The notes: generated by a model from the sequence alone, not told the origin. DNA of 45,822 nt from Acidobacteriota bacterium (GCA_005799825.1 SYFT01000027.1:1-45822); one strand, 5' to 3'; counted from the stretch's first letter, positions 11,816 through 20,052 are shown. Program-made: numbers and translations.

Positions 11816-13420
11816 ATGACACGCGATCTTTCCCGACTGCACGCCGAGCCCTTCGACCTGCTGGTCGTGGGCGGTGGCATCCACGGCCTGTTTACGGCCT
11901 ATGACGCGGCCTCCCGAGGGCTACGTGTGGCGCTGGTCGAGCGTGGAGACATCGGCAGTGGTATTTCCTTCAATCACCAGCGGACTATCCACGGTGGCCT
12001 GCGGGCGCTGCAATCGGGCCAGTTCCTGAAATGTCGGCAACAGATCGCGGAACGGCGGGCGTGGGCGCGGATTGCGCCGCACCTGCTGCGGCCTTTACCC
12101 TTCCTGATCGGCACCTATCGCGGCACCCGGCGGTCACGATTAATGGTCCGGGCCGGTTTCAAGCTGTACGACTTCGTCGGGAAGTCCCGGAACCAACACG
12201 TGACTGCTGAACTGCACCTGCCCAACACGCGATTGGAGTCGCCCGCAGCGACACAACGCTTCTTTCCTGGCATCGCACCGAAGGGGTTGTCGGGCGGCGC
12301 CATCTGGTACGACTACCAGACGATGCATCCAGACCGGCTGACATGGACAGTGGCGCTGGCGGCGCACCAGTCTGGCGCGGTGGTGGCCACGTATGTGGAG
12401 GCTCAGTCGCCGATTCGCGAGGGCTCGCACATCGCGGGTGTCTCGTGCCGCGACGTGCTGACCGGCAACATGTTTGATGTTCGCGCCGGCGCCGTGGTGC
12501 TGGCCGCCGGCACTGGCCTGGCCTCGTTGCACCAGCGTTTCGGCGCCACGGGCGCACCTCCGCTGGTCCGCGCAATGAATCTGCTGATCGATCGGCCGGC
12601 CAAGGACATTGCACTGGCCGCCCCGTCGGCGCAGGGCCGCATGCTGACAGCCGTCCCATGGGCCGGGGGCGTACTGGTGGGCACGTACCAGCCAGACGGC
12701 GCGACCAGCCCAGATGACTCGGCATCGCTCGAGCCGAGTGTCGAGGCATTCCTCGCTGAGATCCAGACGGCCTTCCCCGCTCTTGGCGCCACGCGCAAGG
12801 ATGTGCGATTCGTGCACCACGGCCTTGTGCCGGCGCAAGACACAGGAAAGGGCCTCGACTTGCTGGCCGAGCCTCAGCTGCTGGTAGACAGCGAATCGCC
12901 GGGACTCTTCAGCCTTGTCGGGGTGAAGTACACCACCGCTCGGCTGGCGGCCGAACGCGCCGTGGACGCCGTCGCTCGACTCGCCGGACGCCCAACCCGG
13001 CCTTGCCGGACAGGCACAACCGTACTCCCGCACGCCGACATCGCCGACAGCGACGGCATCCTGCAGGAAACGTCGCGCACGCTCGGGCTCACGCTCGAAA
13101 AAGCCATCCACGCGCATCTCTCGGCGTGGTACGGGACCGAGGGACCGGCCGTGTTGCGATGCGCCCACGCCGAGAGTGCGCTGGCGCGGCTCAGTCCGTC
13201 TGGCCCCGTCATCGAAGGCGAAGTGATTTATGCGGCCCGCGAGGCCGCTGCCGTGCGGCTCGACGACGTGGTCTTTCGCCGTACACCGCTCGGCTCAGCC
13301 GGCCATCCTGGTGAACCCGCGCTGCAGCGCGCAGCCGATCTCCTTGCCCGCGAATGGGGCTGGTCGAGCGAACGGCGCGACGACGAACTGGCGCGCGTCC
13401 GCAAGCGGTTCGTCGTCTGA
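11816..13420 (+). CDS. FAD-dependent oxidoreductase, glycerol-3-phosphate dehydrogenase-like
   Basis: A 534-residue flavoprotein of the DAO superfamily. The N-terminal dinucleotide-binding motif is VVGGGIHGLFTAYDAASRG with the downstream acidic residue in LVERGD. The FAD-contact region HQRTIHGGLRAL corresponds to the SxKLIHGGLRYL block of GlpD/GlpA, with the usual serines changed to N-H-Q-R. The second half has the aerobic G3P dehydrogenase layout with a C-terminal helical domain (about 400-534). Expected reaction: sn-glycerol-3-phosphate to dihydroxyacetone phosphate, reducing the quinone pool; substrate not proven. The ATG at 11816 is preferred for the closeness of GGCAGG, but ATG 11807 is in frame. 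The gene is isolated, and no glpK or glpF is nearby. Confidence 0.82.
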   Translation: MTRDLSRLHAEPFDLLVVGGGIHGLFTAYDAASRGLRVALVERGDIGSGISFNHQRTIHGGLRALQSGQFLKCRQQIAERRAWARIAPHLLRPLPFLIGTYRGTRRSRLMVRAGFKLYDFVGKSRNQHVTAELHLPNTRLESPAATQRFFPGIAPKGLSGGAIWYDYQTMHPDRLTWTVALAAHQSGAVVATYVEAQSPIREGSHIAGVSCRDVLTGNMFDVRAGAVVLAAGTGLASLHQRFGATGAPPLVRAMNLLIDRPAKDIALAAPSAQGRMLTAVPWAGGVLVGTYQPDGATSPDDSASLEPSVEAFLAEIQTAFPALGATRKDVRFVHHGLVPAQDTGKGLDLLAEPQLLVDSESPGLFSLVGVKYTTARLAAERAVDAVARLAGRPTRPCRTGTTVLPHADIADSDGILQETSRTLGLTLEKAIHAHLSAWYGTEGPAVLRCAHAESALARLSPSGPVIEGEVIYAAREAAAVRLDDVVFRRTPLGSAGHPGEPALQRAADLLAREWGWSSERRDDELARVRKRFVV

Positions 13421-13443
13421 CCCCCCCCCCTCCGCCCCCCCCC
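13421..13443. repeat. Double poly-C tract after the oxidoreductase stop
   Basis: Ten consecutive C at 13421-13430 directly after the TGA, then TCCG, then nine C at 13435-13443. Homopolymers of this length are prone to slippage and to sequencing error. They lie between two convergent genes and outside coding sequence. Confidence 0.9.
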
Positions 13444-13459
13444 GCGCCGTTCTCGGTCA

Positions 13460-13487
13460 GTGCTTGCGCGCGTACGCGCGCAAGCAC
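13460..13487. terminator. Perfect 28-base palindrome between convergent genes (likely bidirectional terminator)
   Basis: A perfectly self-complementary 28-base sequence, starting GTGCTTGCGCGC and ending with its reverse complement, sits between the stops of the oxidoreductase (plus) and the amidohydrolase (minus). On the plus strand it is followed by CTCCTTTTA. A hairpin of 12 or so base pairs with a tiny loop could stop transcription from both sides, though the T-run is short. Its full two-fold symmetry would also allow a dimeric protein to bind. Confidence 0.65.
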
Positions 13488-13507
13488 CTCCTTTTATGCA
13501 ATGGTTC

Positions 13508-15088
13508 CTATCGTTTCGCTGGCCCGTACAGCACCCGGCCGGGACGCGCAGCCGTCATGACCCCGTTCTCAAACGCGATCTGTCCGTTGACGATGACGAG
13601 GCTGACGCCCTCGGCATAGGCGTGCGGCTTCTCGAAGGTCGCGGTATCGCGAATGCGCGCCGCATCGAACACAGCGATGTCGGCCTTCAACCCCGGGCGC
13701 AGCACCCCGCGGTCGGTCACTCCCAGGCGCTGCGCCGGGAACGACGTCATCTTCTGTACCGCAACCTCCAGGGGCAATAGCTTCTTGTCGCGCGCATACA
13801 GGCCTAACACGCGCGCGAATGTTCCATAACTGCGTGGATGCGGGTGGTCTCGGCCCAAGATGGCCACTTGCCCGTCAGACGCCACCATCGTCGCCGGGTG
13901 CACCAGGATGCGTTGCAGGTCCTCTTCGTTGATGGCGTGGAAGATGCCTTGCGCGCCGCCCTTCTCCACGATCCAGAGGGTGGTCTCCGCCGCGTTCTCG
14001 AGCGTCACAGGCAGACTGCGAGCGGCGGTGATCTCCGCCAGATTCTTGCCGGCCATCGCCGGATCCCAGCTGTTGCCGGCCACCACCACGTTCCTCGGGT
14101 CACCGCCGCCACGCTCATCGCGGAGAATCGCGACAGTCTCGGCCTTGACCTTCGCGCGCGTCGCCGGATCGAGCAACCGCTCCAGCGTGGCCGACCGACC
14201 ACCTTCCAACGCCCAGGCTGGGAGCAGGGCCGATGCGATGCTGGTGCTGGAGGCGGTGTACGGATACTGATCGATCGTCGCGTCCACTCCGCGCGCGCGG
14301 GCCTCATCGATCAGCCGCAGCGTTTGCACTGATTGCCCCCCGTACTTCTTGCCCACCACTTTGTGATGGGTCACCTGCGTCGGCAGACCACCCTGCTCGC
14401 CGATCGTGATGGTCTCGCGTACGCTGTCGAGCACGCCCTTCGCTTCATCGCGCATGTGCGAGATGTAAATGCCGCCCAAACTCCCGGCAACCTTCGCGAG
14501 TTCCACCACCTCCGCCGTGGGCGTGAACGTGCCAGGCACATAGAACAGGCCGGAGCTGAGACCAAACGCGCCGTCCTCCATGCCCTGACGCACGAGGCCG
14601 CGCATCCGTTCTACTTCCTCGGCACTCGCGGGGCGGTTGATCGGCCCCATCACCAGACTGCGGATCGATCCCTGACCGATAAAACTCGCAATGTTCGGCG
14701 TGATGGGCGTGGCTGCCAACTTCGCGAGAAATGGTCCCAGAGGCACATCCGAACTCCCGTCGGGCCCCTCGACGAGCGTGGTCACGCCTTGCCGCACATA
14801 GCTGTCGGCGGTTGGCAACTCAAAAATGCCCCGTCGCGCATGCGTGTGAATATCGATAAAGCCTGGAGCGACCACCAGTCCAGTGACATCGACGACGCGC
14901 GCCGCCGCATCCGTGATGGACGGTGCGATGCGGACGATGGTGTCGCCCTTGATCGCGATGTCGGCCCGATACCACGGGCCGCCCGTGCCGTCGATGACGC
15001 GGCCGCCTCGCACGATGAGGTCCGCGGCCGGGGATTGGCCAGAAATCAGGGCCGGAGCGAGTAGGACGAGCGGCAACAGTCTGCGCAT
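13508..15088 (-). CDS. Secreted N-acyl-D-amino-acid deacylase-like amidohydrolase
   Basis: A 526-residue amidohydrolase with an N-terminal signal peptide (about 1-20, cut after a small-residue patch before SPAADLIV). Seen: N-terminal beta-sandwich start (VRGGRVIDGTGGPWYRADIAI), metal motif HxH in GFIDIHTHARRG, SHMRDE and THHK histidines, and MVASDGQVAILG for the catalytic aspartate. D-aminoacylases normally have a zinc-bridging Cys in a GNCG-type motif; here the matching position reads VEGPDGSS, so that Cys is absent. This weakens the exact substrate call. Export suggests scavenging of N-acyl-D-amino acids or cyclic peptides outside the cytoplasm. ATG 15088 gives the signal peptide; the longer frame to 15190 does not. 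Confidence 0.85.
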   Translation of the reverse strand: MRRLLPLVLLAPALISGQSPAADLIVRGGRVIDGTGGPWYRADIAIKGDTIVRIAPSITDAAARVVDVTGLVVAPGFIDIHTHARRGIFELPTADSYVRQGVTTLVEGPDGSSDVPLGPFLAKLAATPITPNIASFIGQGSIRSLVMGPINRPASAEEVERMRGLVRQGMEDGAFGLSSGLFYVPGTFTPTAEVVELAKVAGSLGGIYISHMRDEAKGVLDSVRETITIGEQGGLPTQVTHHKVVGKKYGGQSVQTLRLIDEARARGVDATIDQYPYTASSTSIASALLPAWALEGGRSATLERLLDPATRAKVKAETVAILRDERGGGDPRNVVVAGNSWDPAMAGKNLAEITAARSLPVTLENAAETTLWIVEKGGAQGIFHAINEEDLQRILVHPATMVASDGQVAILGRDHPHPRSYGTFARVLGLYARDKKLLPLEVAVQKMTSFPAQRLGVTDRGVLRPGLKADIAVFDAARIRDTATFEKPHAYAEGVSLVIVNGQIAFENGVMTAARPGRVLYGPAKR

Positions 15089-15095
15089 GGCGGCC

Positions 15096-15119
15096 AGTAT
15101 ATCCAGTGCGCGCGCACTG
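15096..15119 (-). promoter_or_regulatory. Candidate promoter/operator: -10-like TATACT with a 16-base palindrome upstream
   Basis: On the minus strand, TATACT (15101-15096) ends 7 bases before ATG 15088, so transcription from it would start at or next to the ATG. Immediately upstream lies the perfect palindrome CAGTGCGCGCGCACTG (15104-15119), which falls in the -10/-35 spacer where a dimeric repressor could sit. No good -35 is visible. The rest of the 15089-15196 gap shows nothing else recognisable. Confidence 0.35.
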
Positions 15120-15196
15120 CACCGACCCGCCAGGCGATGACGATAAGCCTTCCGAGTCAAACCGGTGGACGTTGACAAGCAGAAGGCCAAATACGG

Positions 15197-16108
15197 TCAC
15201 TCACCTCCGCCACCGCGGCCCGGAGTCGCGCCATTGCCGTACTTCACAATCTTCCGAGCCTTCATGTCATAGATATCGCCGGGGCTCAGCACGTCATAGG
15301 GTTTGTCCCACGGCTGATACGCGTGTGTGTTGTCATGCACCGTGACTTTCCATCGACCGATCACCTCAAACGCATCGCCGTTCACGATAATAGCGGTGTC
15401 TTCGGACAGTCCGATGCCGAGGTACTGCGGAAACTTCCTGATGACCGGGATGAGGTCGTCCCATCGATTACGCGTGTTGATGTGCTGGTCGATGGCAGAC
15501 CGCTTGAGGAACGCGAAACCCTGCTGGTGGTTCGGCTCCTCCGTCATCATGATGTCGGGCCCCTTTGTGTCACCTCGCACCAGGTAATCACCCTGAATCG
15601 TCGCGCCGGCGGAACTGCCCGCGATCACCCCGCCCCGATGCAGAACGTTCCAGAATTCCATCAAAGCCCGCGTGTTCATGTAGGAGTCCACACCGTTCCA
15701 CTGACGCCCGCCGTCGAACCATACAGCATCGGCGTCAAGCAGGGGCGCCACGAACTCCGGCGTATCGGCCACCTTCGGATCCCAGGTATGCAGCATCACG
15801 ACGTTCGTCAGTCCGCGTGTTTTCCAGGGCCCGAGGACGGTCTCGGGGTCATATTTCCGCGGCTTACCATCGGCAGTCCTGTTGCCACCATTGGTCGGCA
15901 CAATCACAAACTTCTTGCCGGGACCACCGGCGAGATCGATGAACTTCTTCGGCACGCCGAAGTTGTCGGTCATCGCGCCGCCGATGACGACCAGCGTTCC
16001 TTTCGCCGGACCGTATTCGGGAGCGGACTGGGCCGGGGCCTGCTGCGCACGAACGCCCAGCCCCAGCGTCAGCGCCAGCAGAGAGAGCAACAACCCGCGA
16101 CGGTTCAT
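15197..16108 (-). CDS. Exported cyanophycinase-like peptidase (family S51)
   Basis: A 303-residue protein with a signal peptide (NRRGLLLSLLALTLGLGVRAQ). The family S51 nucleophile is in the motif GVIAGSSAGATIQGD, preceded by the oxyanion segment WFDGGRQWN and followed by GIGLSEDTAIIV, all typical of cyanophycinases (CphB/CphE). CphB cleaves beta-aspartyl-arginine bonds of cyanophycin; the export signal here fits the extracellular CphE type. No cyanophycin synthetase is in the window, so the substrate may be foreign cyanophycin or other isoaspartyl peptides. ATG 16108 is preferred over ATG 16126 since GGGGA lies 5-9 bases upstream. It lies 109 bases before the D-aminoacylase-like gene in the same direction. 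Confidence 0.87.
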   Translation of the reverse strand: MNRRGLLLSLLALTLGLGVRAQQAPAQSAPEYGPAKGTLVVIGGAMTDNFGVPKKFIDLAGGPGKKFVIVPTNGGNRTADGKPRKYDPETVLGPWKTRGLTNVVMLHTWDPKVADTPEFVAPLLDADAVWFDGGRQWNGVDSYMNTRALMEFWNVLHRGGVIAGSSAGATIQGDYLVRGDTKGPDIMMTEEPNHQQGFAFLKRSAIDQHINTRNRWDDLIPVIRKFPQYLGIGLSEDTAIIVNGDAFEVIGRWKVTVHDNTHAYQPWDKPYDVLSPGDIYDMKARKIVKYGNGATPGRGGGGE

Positions 16109-16150
16109 CAGTCCCCAGTTCCCCATCTCCCCAGTTCCAAACTTCCCCAG
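16109..16150 (-). repeat. Short imperfect direct repeats of AACTGGGGA before the cyanophycinase gene
   Basis: On the minus strand the 42 bases between the barrel gene and the peptidase contain three copies of AACTGGGG(A), with related GTTTGG and GATGGGG spacers, spaced by about 18 bases. The last copy supplies the GGGGA that can act as ribosome-binding site. Such purine-rich microrepeats may arise by slippage. Confidence 0.6.
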
Positions 16151-17002
16151 TTATTTAACCGTAAACGCGTTAAAGACCCAGGTGAGTCCCGTGGTGAAGC
16201 CCCACGTGGGATCGCGCTCGGTGATGCCGAACAGCACCGCCGCATCCAGGCGCACCGGCCCGCGCGTCAAGCGTGACCCAAGGCGCATGGCCGCGCGGCT
16301 CTCGGTGCCCACAATCGCTGTGCCGGTCCGCGTGTTCGCTCGGCCGTTGAGTTCGGCTACCACTTCGGCCCCGTTGGCGATGGCACGCGCAACCGACAGG
16401 CCGTAGATGAACACATCGTTCTGGCGATCGCCGCGCGTCGGATCACCGAGGATGACGAATCCAGCGTTCCCAACCACACGGACCTGCTGGATGGTCTTGC
16501 CCATCGCCAGAGCAAGCGCAAAGTCCGTGGTGTCGAGACCCAGGCCGCTTTCGTTGCCGGCGTTTGGTAACCTCGTCGCGAAGCGAACGGCCAGTGATGG
16601 GCGACCGACACTTTCGGAGACAAATCGCACCTTGGCGCCCACCACAATGTCTTCCACGTCGGCCGTCGAATCGCCTGTGATGTCCAGCATGCGCGCCAGG
16701 GGCCCGGCTAGCCGGTTGGTGATGGACAGCCGATTGCGCAGCCCTCCATCGATCTGGATTTCAGCGATCGAACTGACCCCAAAACTCAGGCCCAGTGTGC
16801 CCAGCCTCATGAGGTTGCCCTTCAAGCCCGACACAGGGAAGAACGCTTCGCGACTGTAATCGATTCCGGCTTCCAGCAGAATCTGGCCGGGGCTCACTGT
16901 CTCTGGATCCTCGGTGACCAGCGGTCGCGACTGCGCCCACGCGGGCACCGCCAGCCCCATCATCACCACACCCAGCACTAACTTCAGCATCACTCTCGTC
17001 AT
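16151..17002 (-). CDS. Predicted outer-membrane beta-barrel protein (phenol MetA-pathway-like)
   Basis: A 283-residue protein with a signal peptide (residues 1-23, ending PAWAQ). The mature start RPLVTEDPETVSPGQ resembles the N-terminal strand of PF13557-type proteins (putative transporters of the phenol degradation MetA pathway). The rest alternates hydrophobic and polar residues in 9-11-residue strands with glycine-rich turns, as in an outer-membrane barrel, and ends with FTVK. The function is unknown; a pore or channel for small organics is possible. It starts with an ATG overlapping the dtd stop (ATGA), so it is co-translated with a tRNA-quality enzyme, which probably reflects operon packing rather than function. 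Confidence 0.7.
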   Translation of the reverse strand: MTRVMLKLVLGVVMMGLAVPAWAQSRPLVTEDPETVSPGQILLEAGIDYSREAFFPVSGLKGNLMRLGTLGLSFGVSSIAEIQIDGGLRNRLSITNRLAGPLARMLDITGDSTADVEDIVVGAKVRFVSESVGRPSLAVRFATRLPNAGNESGLGLDTTDFALALAMGKTIQQVRVVGNAGFVILGDPTRGDRQNDVFIYGLSVARAIANGAEVVAELNGRANTRTGTAIVGTESRAAMRLGSRLTRGPVRLDAAVLFGITERDPTWGFTTGLTWVFNAFTVK

Positions 17003-17448
17003 GTCTCACTCCGCGAATCGATCCAAATGGTGACGGGGCCGTCGTTGACCGACGCCACCTGCATATCGGCCTGGAACATACCAGTCCGGACCACCAATCC
17101 CGAGTCCCGGAGCCGTGATACCACGCCTTCGTACGCCTCGTTAGCCACGTCGGGCGCCGCCGCCCCGACAAACGACGGCCGACGGCCCCGCCGGACATCG
17201 GCGAGGAGGGTGAACTGTGAGACCGCCAGGACGGCCCCACCCACGTCCACCACGCTCAGGTTCATCTTGTTCGCTGCGTCGCTAAAGATCCGCAAATCCC
17301 TGATCTTGGCCGCGACATAGTCGGTATCGGCCGTTCCGTCGCCGTTCGCCACCCCAACCAGCACAAGAAGGCCACGGCCGATTTCAGACACGACCCGGCC
17401 GTCGATGGAGACCGACGCCGACGACACGCGGGTGATCACCGCACGCAT
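16999..17448 (-). CDS. dtd: D-aminoacyl-tRNA deacylase
   Basis: Removes D-amino acids (and glycine from tRNA-Ala) mischarged on tRNA. A complete DTD of 149 residues: N terminus MRAVITRVSSASVSIDGRVV, active-site motif SQFTL (in VLAVSQFTLLAD), and the C-terminal trans-dimer motif NxGPxT as NDGPVTIWIDSR. The family's conserved Gly-cisPro motif is thus present. The gene lies 4 bases after ttcA. The presence of Dtd in the same operon as a D-aminoacylase-like enzyme gives a D-amino-acid theme, but Dtd is near-universal. Confidence 0.96.
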   Translation of the reverse strand: MRAVITRVSSASVSIDGRVVSEIGRGLLVLVGVANGDGTADTDYVAAKIRDLRIFSDAANKMNLSVVDVGGAVLAVSQFTLLADVRRGRRPSFVGAAAPDVANEAYEGVVSRLRDSGLVVRTGMFQADMQVASVNDGPVTIWIDSRSET

Positions 17449-17452
17449 GGGG

Positions 17453-18235
17453 CTATCGAAGGGCCGCAGCGGTCTGAAGCACCGGGTAGAGGCGCGTATC
17501 GAGCAAGTGGCGGGGCGCCACGTTCCCGATGGCCTTAATCATCGAGTTCTTGATCTCCGGATGTTCCAGTTCCAACTCGGCGATCATTCGCTTCAGCCGC
17601 TGGCGCTTCAGGCTCAGGTCTCCGCAGGCGGGACAACAGCAGCCGATGACCGGCAGGTTGTTTTCCTGCGTGTACGCGAGAGCCTCAGCCTCGGTGACAT
17701 ATACCAGAGGACGGATCACCGTATGTTTCCCATTGTCCGAGGTCAGGCGAGCGGGCATGGCTTTGAGCGCTCCCTGGAAGAACACGTTCAGCAGCAGCGT
17801 CTCGACGAAGTCGTCCATGTGGTGCCCGAGCGCAATCTTGGTAGCGCCCACCGACTCCGCCAGCCGATACAATACACCACGACGCAGCCGGGCGCAGAGC
17901 GAGCACGGCGTCTCGCCATCTTCCAGGATGTCATCCATGACGGCGCCGATCGTGGTGTGCTCGATGTGCACTTCCCACCCGCGCTCGGCGCATGCCTCGG
18001 TCACGGCGCTGTGCTTGAAATCCTTGTAGCCGGAATTGACGTTGATGGCGCAAATGGAGAACGAGATCGGCGCCCGCTTGCGCAGCACGTCCAGAATCTG
18101 GATCAGGGCCCAGCTGTCTTTGCCCCCCGAGAGGCCGACCATCACGCGGTCGCCGTCCTCGATCAGGTTGTGCTCAAGGATCGCCTGCGTGGTCTTTTTG
18201 GCGATCCGATGTTCCAGAGGAGTTCGGTAAGACAT
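17453..18235 (-). CDS. ttcA: tRNA 2-thiocytidine biosynthesis protein, PP-loop ATPase
   Basis: A 260-residue PP-loop enzyme that thiolates cytidine-32 of certain tRNAs. It shows the PP-loop SGGKDS (MVGLSGGKDSWAL), a CxxC cluster in CSLCARLRRG, the conserved GHHMDDFVETLLLN segment, and a second pair in CCCPACGD. The two CxxC pairs fit the [4Fe-4S] cluster of TtcA/TtuA-type thiolases. The start is ATG 18235, 5 bases after the GT4 stop; no Shine-Dalgarno is visible. TtcA needs a cysteine desulfurase sulfur donor, which is not in the window. Confidence 0.93.
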   Translation of the reverse strand: MSYRTPLEHRIAKKTTQAILEHNLIEDGDRVMVGLSGGKDSWALIQILDVLRKRAPISFSICAINVNSGYKDFKHSAVTEACAERGWEVHIEHTTIGAVMDDILEDGETPCSLCARLRRGVLYRLAESVGATKIALGHHMDDFVETLLLNVFFQGALKAMPARLTSDNGKHTVIRPLVYVTEAEALAYTQENNLPVIGCCCPACGDLSLKRQRLKRMIAELELEHPEIKNSMIKAIGNVAPRHLLDTRLYPVLQTAAALR

Positions 18236-18240
18236 GGGTG

Positions 18241-19293
18241 TTATGGCCGGAGGTGCTGTGTGACGAGAGTATCAACGACACCCGTCCATGTGAAACGCCT
18301 GGCGGTCGCCAGGGCCTCAGCTCCCAGGCGTTTCGCGAGCAATAGGTCGTTATGCAGATCGGCCAGCGCCTGCCCCAGGGCTGTGGGCTCAGGCACCGTG
18401 ACGCGCCCGTTCACGCCGTCCACCACCAACTCGGCCGGCCCTCCGCTGTCGGTCACCGTCACGACGGCCTTCGCTGCCGAGAAGGCCTCCACAGTGACAA
18501 ATCCGTAGTCTTCGTGCTTGGGGACAAAACACACGGCGCGGCACGTCGCCAGGTAGTCCACCAGCTGCTCGTCGGACACGCGCCCGGCGAATGTCACCCG
18601 GCCCTCAAGCCCCAGCCGGGCGGCTCCGGCGCGAAGGACGCCCTCGGCCTCCCCTTCCCCGGCAATGACGCACCGCACCCCCTGGGCCGCGGGAGTTGCC
18701 AGCGCCTGCAGGATCAGATCGATGCGCTTGAGCGGCGCCAATCGCGACACCACAAAAATGAAATCGCCGTAACCGTCACAGCGGTAGGACCGCTGGGGCG
18801 CGGGCGGATACAGTACCTGGGATGTCACCGCGTTCCACCGCGTGAGGCGTGCCTGCACCGTCGTCGACTGGGCGAAGAGCGCCTTTAGGTGATGCTGAAA
18901 ACACCAGGTATCGGCCGCGTGAATCAGTCGGCGTCGCACGCTTTCCTTCAGCCGCCCCTGCGGCGACAACGGACCCGAGAAGTCGTCCCACAGGTCGTAG
19001 TACTCGCGCATGGTGTGGTTGAGCCAGCACACGTGCGAAGGGTGGCGCACCGCATACGAGGGATAGCGAAGCGAGACGACATGATCGACCGGCCGGCCAC
19101 TGATTTCCCTGACGTTGGTGCGCCACGTCGCCAGGTACTCGGACGCCTGTTGCCCAAAGGGATTGGAAGGCGTGGCGACCAGCTGCGCGTCGTGGCCCGC
19201 AGTCTTCACGGCCTCCACCAGTGCGCGAGCGATCACCATGTGACCGCCCTCCACGGACGGCGGTGACGACGTCACGACCGCGACCAGAGCCAT
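18241..19293 (-). CDS. GT4 family glycosyltransferase
   Basis: A 350-residue GT-B fold retaining glycosyltransferase. N-terminal half: Rossmann domain without signal peptide, with the glycine-rich loop in SSPPSVEGGHM. C-terminal half: nucleotide-sugar domain with FIFVVSRLAPLKRIDLIL, CVIAGEGE, and the EX7E motif E-DYGFVTV-E followed by SGGPAELV. It transfers a sugar from a nucleotide donor to a lipid-linked or nascent chain at the cytoplasmic membrane. Donor and acceptor are unknown. It lies between the acyltransferase and ttcA genes (gaps of 3 and 5 bases) in the minus-strand unit. Confidence 0.88.
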   Translation of the reverse strand: MALVAVVTSSPPSVEGGHMVIARALVEAVKTAGHDAQLVATPSNPFGQQASEYLATWRTNVREISGRPVDHVVSLRYPSYAVRHPSHVCWLNHTMREYYDLWDDFSGPLSPQGRLKESVRRRLIHAADTWCFQHHLKALFAQSTTVQARLTRWNAVTSQVLYPPAPQRSYRCDGYGDFIFVVSRLAPLKRIDLILQALATPAAQGVRCVIAGEGEAEGVLRAGAARLGLEGRVTFAGRVSDEQLVDYLATCRAVCFVPKHEDYGFVTVEAFSAAKAVVTVTDSGGPAELVVDGVNGRVTVPEPTALGQALADLHNDLLLAKRLGAEALATARRFTWTGVVDTLVTQHLRP

Positions 19294-19296
19294 GAC

Positions 19297-20052
19297 TCAG
19301 GCGTCCGGACTCGAATTCAGTACGCGCGCCGGCACACCCACTGCTTTTGCACCGGCCGGAACCGGCCCCAGCACCACGGCTCCCGCACCGATAATCGCGC
19401 GATCACCAATCGACACACCATCAAGCACCTTGGCTCCAGCGCCGATCCAGACACCGGCGCCCACAGTGATGCCGTCGGACTTCCGCGGCTGTGCGTTGAC
19501 TACCACAGTCGGGTCGCTGAAGTCGTGGTCGCCGCCGATGAGGTAGGAGTACGCGGCCAGAAGTGTGTGCGCCCCAATCGTGACGCGGCCGGCGGAAAAC
19601 ACCTCGCAGTTGAATCCGATATTTACGTCCTCGGCCAACGTGATGTCGCCGTTCTTGCACGACAGGATGGTGTCGCGCCCCACGAACACGCCATTCCCGA
19701 TGTCGATGCCGCGGTTGGTGTCGCCCTTGGCATCAAGCAGGCAGTGATCGTCGATCACGACGTTGTCGCCGATATGAATTTTGTGCGGATGACGCAGCAC
19801 CACGTCACGACCGAACACCACGTTGCGGCCGCACCTGCCCAGCAGCAAGGGGTAGGTGAACTTGCGGAGCATCAACCCCAGCGCGCCCGGCACGCACTGG
19901 GCGAGCAGCATGATGGCTTCGTACTTGATCAGCGCCCCCCAGCCGGGCTTGCCCACGATGAGCGCACTGTATTTCGCCCGCGCCCCTCCGGGCGCACGGA
20001 ACAACTGGTCCTGCACGCGCGGGATGTCCCGATCAGATCCAGTGTTGGCCAC
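19297..20052 (-). CDS. Left-handed beta-helix (hexapeptide-repeat) acyltransferase
   Basis: A 251-residue transferase built of hexapeptide repeats from about residue 70 to the end (VVFGRDVVLRHPHKIHIGDNVVIDDHC..., GAGVWIGAGAKVLDGVSIGDRAIIGAGAVV), the LbH fold of trimeric O- or N-acetyltransferases. It has the usual insert loop and a putative catalytic His in the DHDF segment. It likely acetylates a sugar of a surface glycan. Start is GTG 20052: GGAG lies 7 bases upstream, and the open frame upstream of it would overlap the epimerase. It overlaps that gene by 20 bases. Confidence 0.85.
   Translation of the reverse strand: MANTGSDRDIPRVQDQLFRAPGGARAKYSALIVGKPGWGALIKYEAIMLLAQCVPGALGLMLRKFTYPLLLGRCGRNVVFGRDVVLRHPHKIHIGDNVVIDDHCLLDAKGDTNRGIDIGNGVFVGRDTILSCKNGDITLAEDVNIGFNCEVFSAGRVTIGAHTLLAAYSYLIGGDHDFSDPTVVVNAQPRKSDGITVGAGVWIGAGAKVLDGVSIGDRAIIGAGAVVLGPVPAGAKAVGVPARVLNSSPDA

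Noticed and set aside
12140-13168. A 342-residue minus-strand frame inside the oxidoreductase gene
   Set aside because: The plus-strand frame has a clear FAD-binding motif and family layout; the antisense frame has no recognisable motif.
17405-18508. A 367-residue plus-strand frame over ttcA and the GT4 gene
   Set aside because: ttcA is certain on the minus strand (SGGKDS, CxxC pairs). This frame is its complement.
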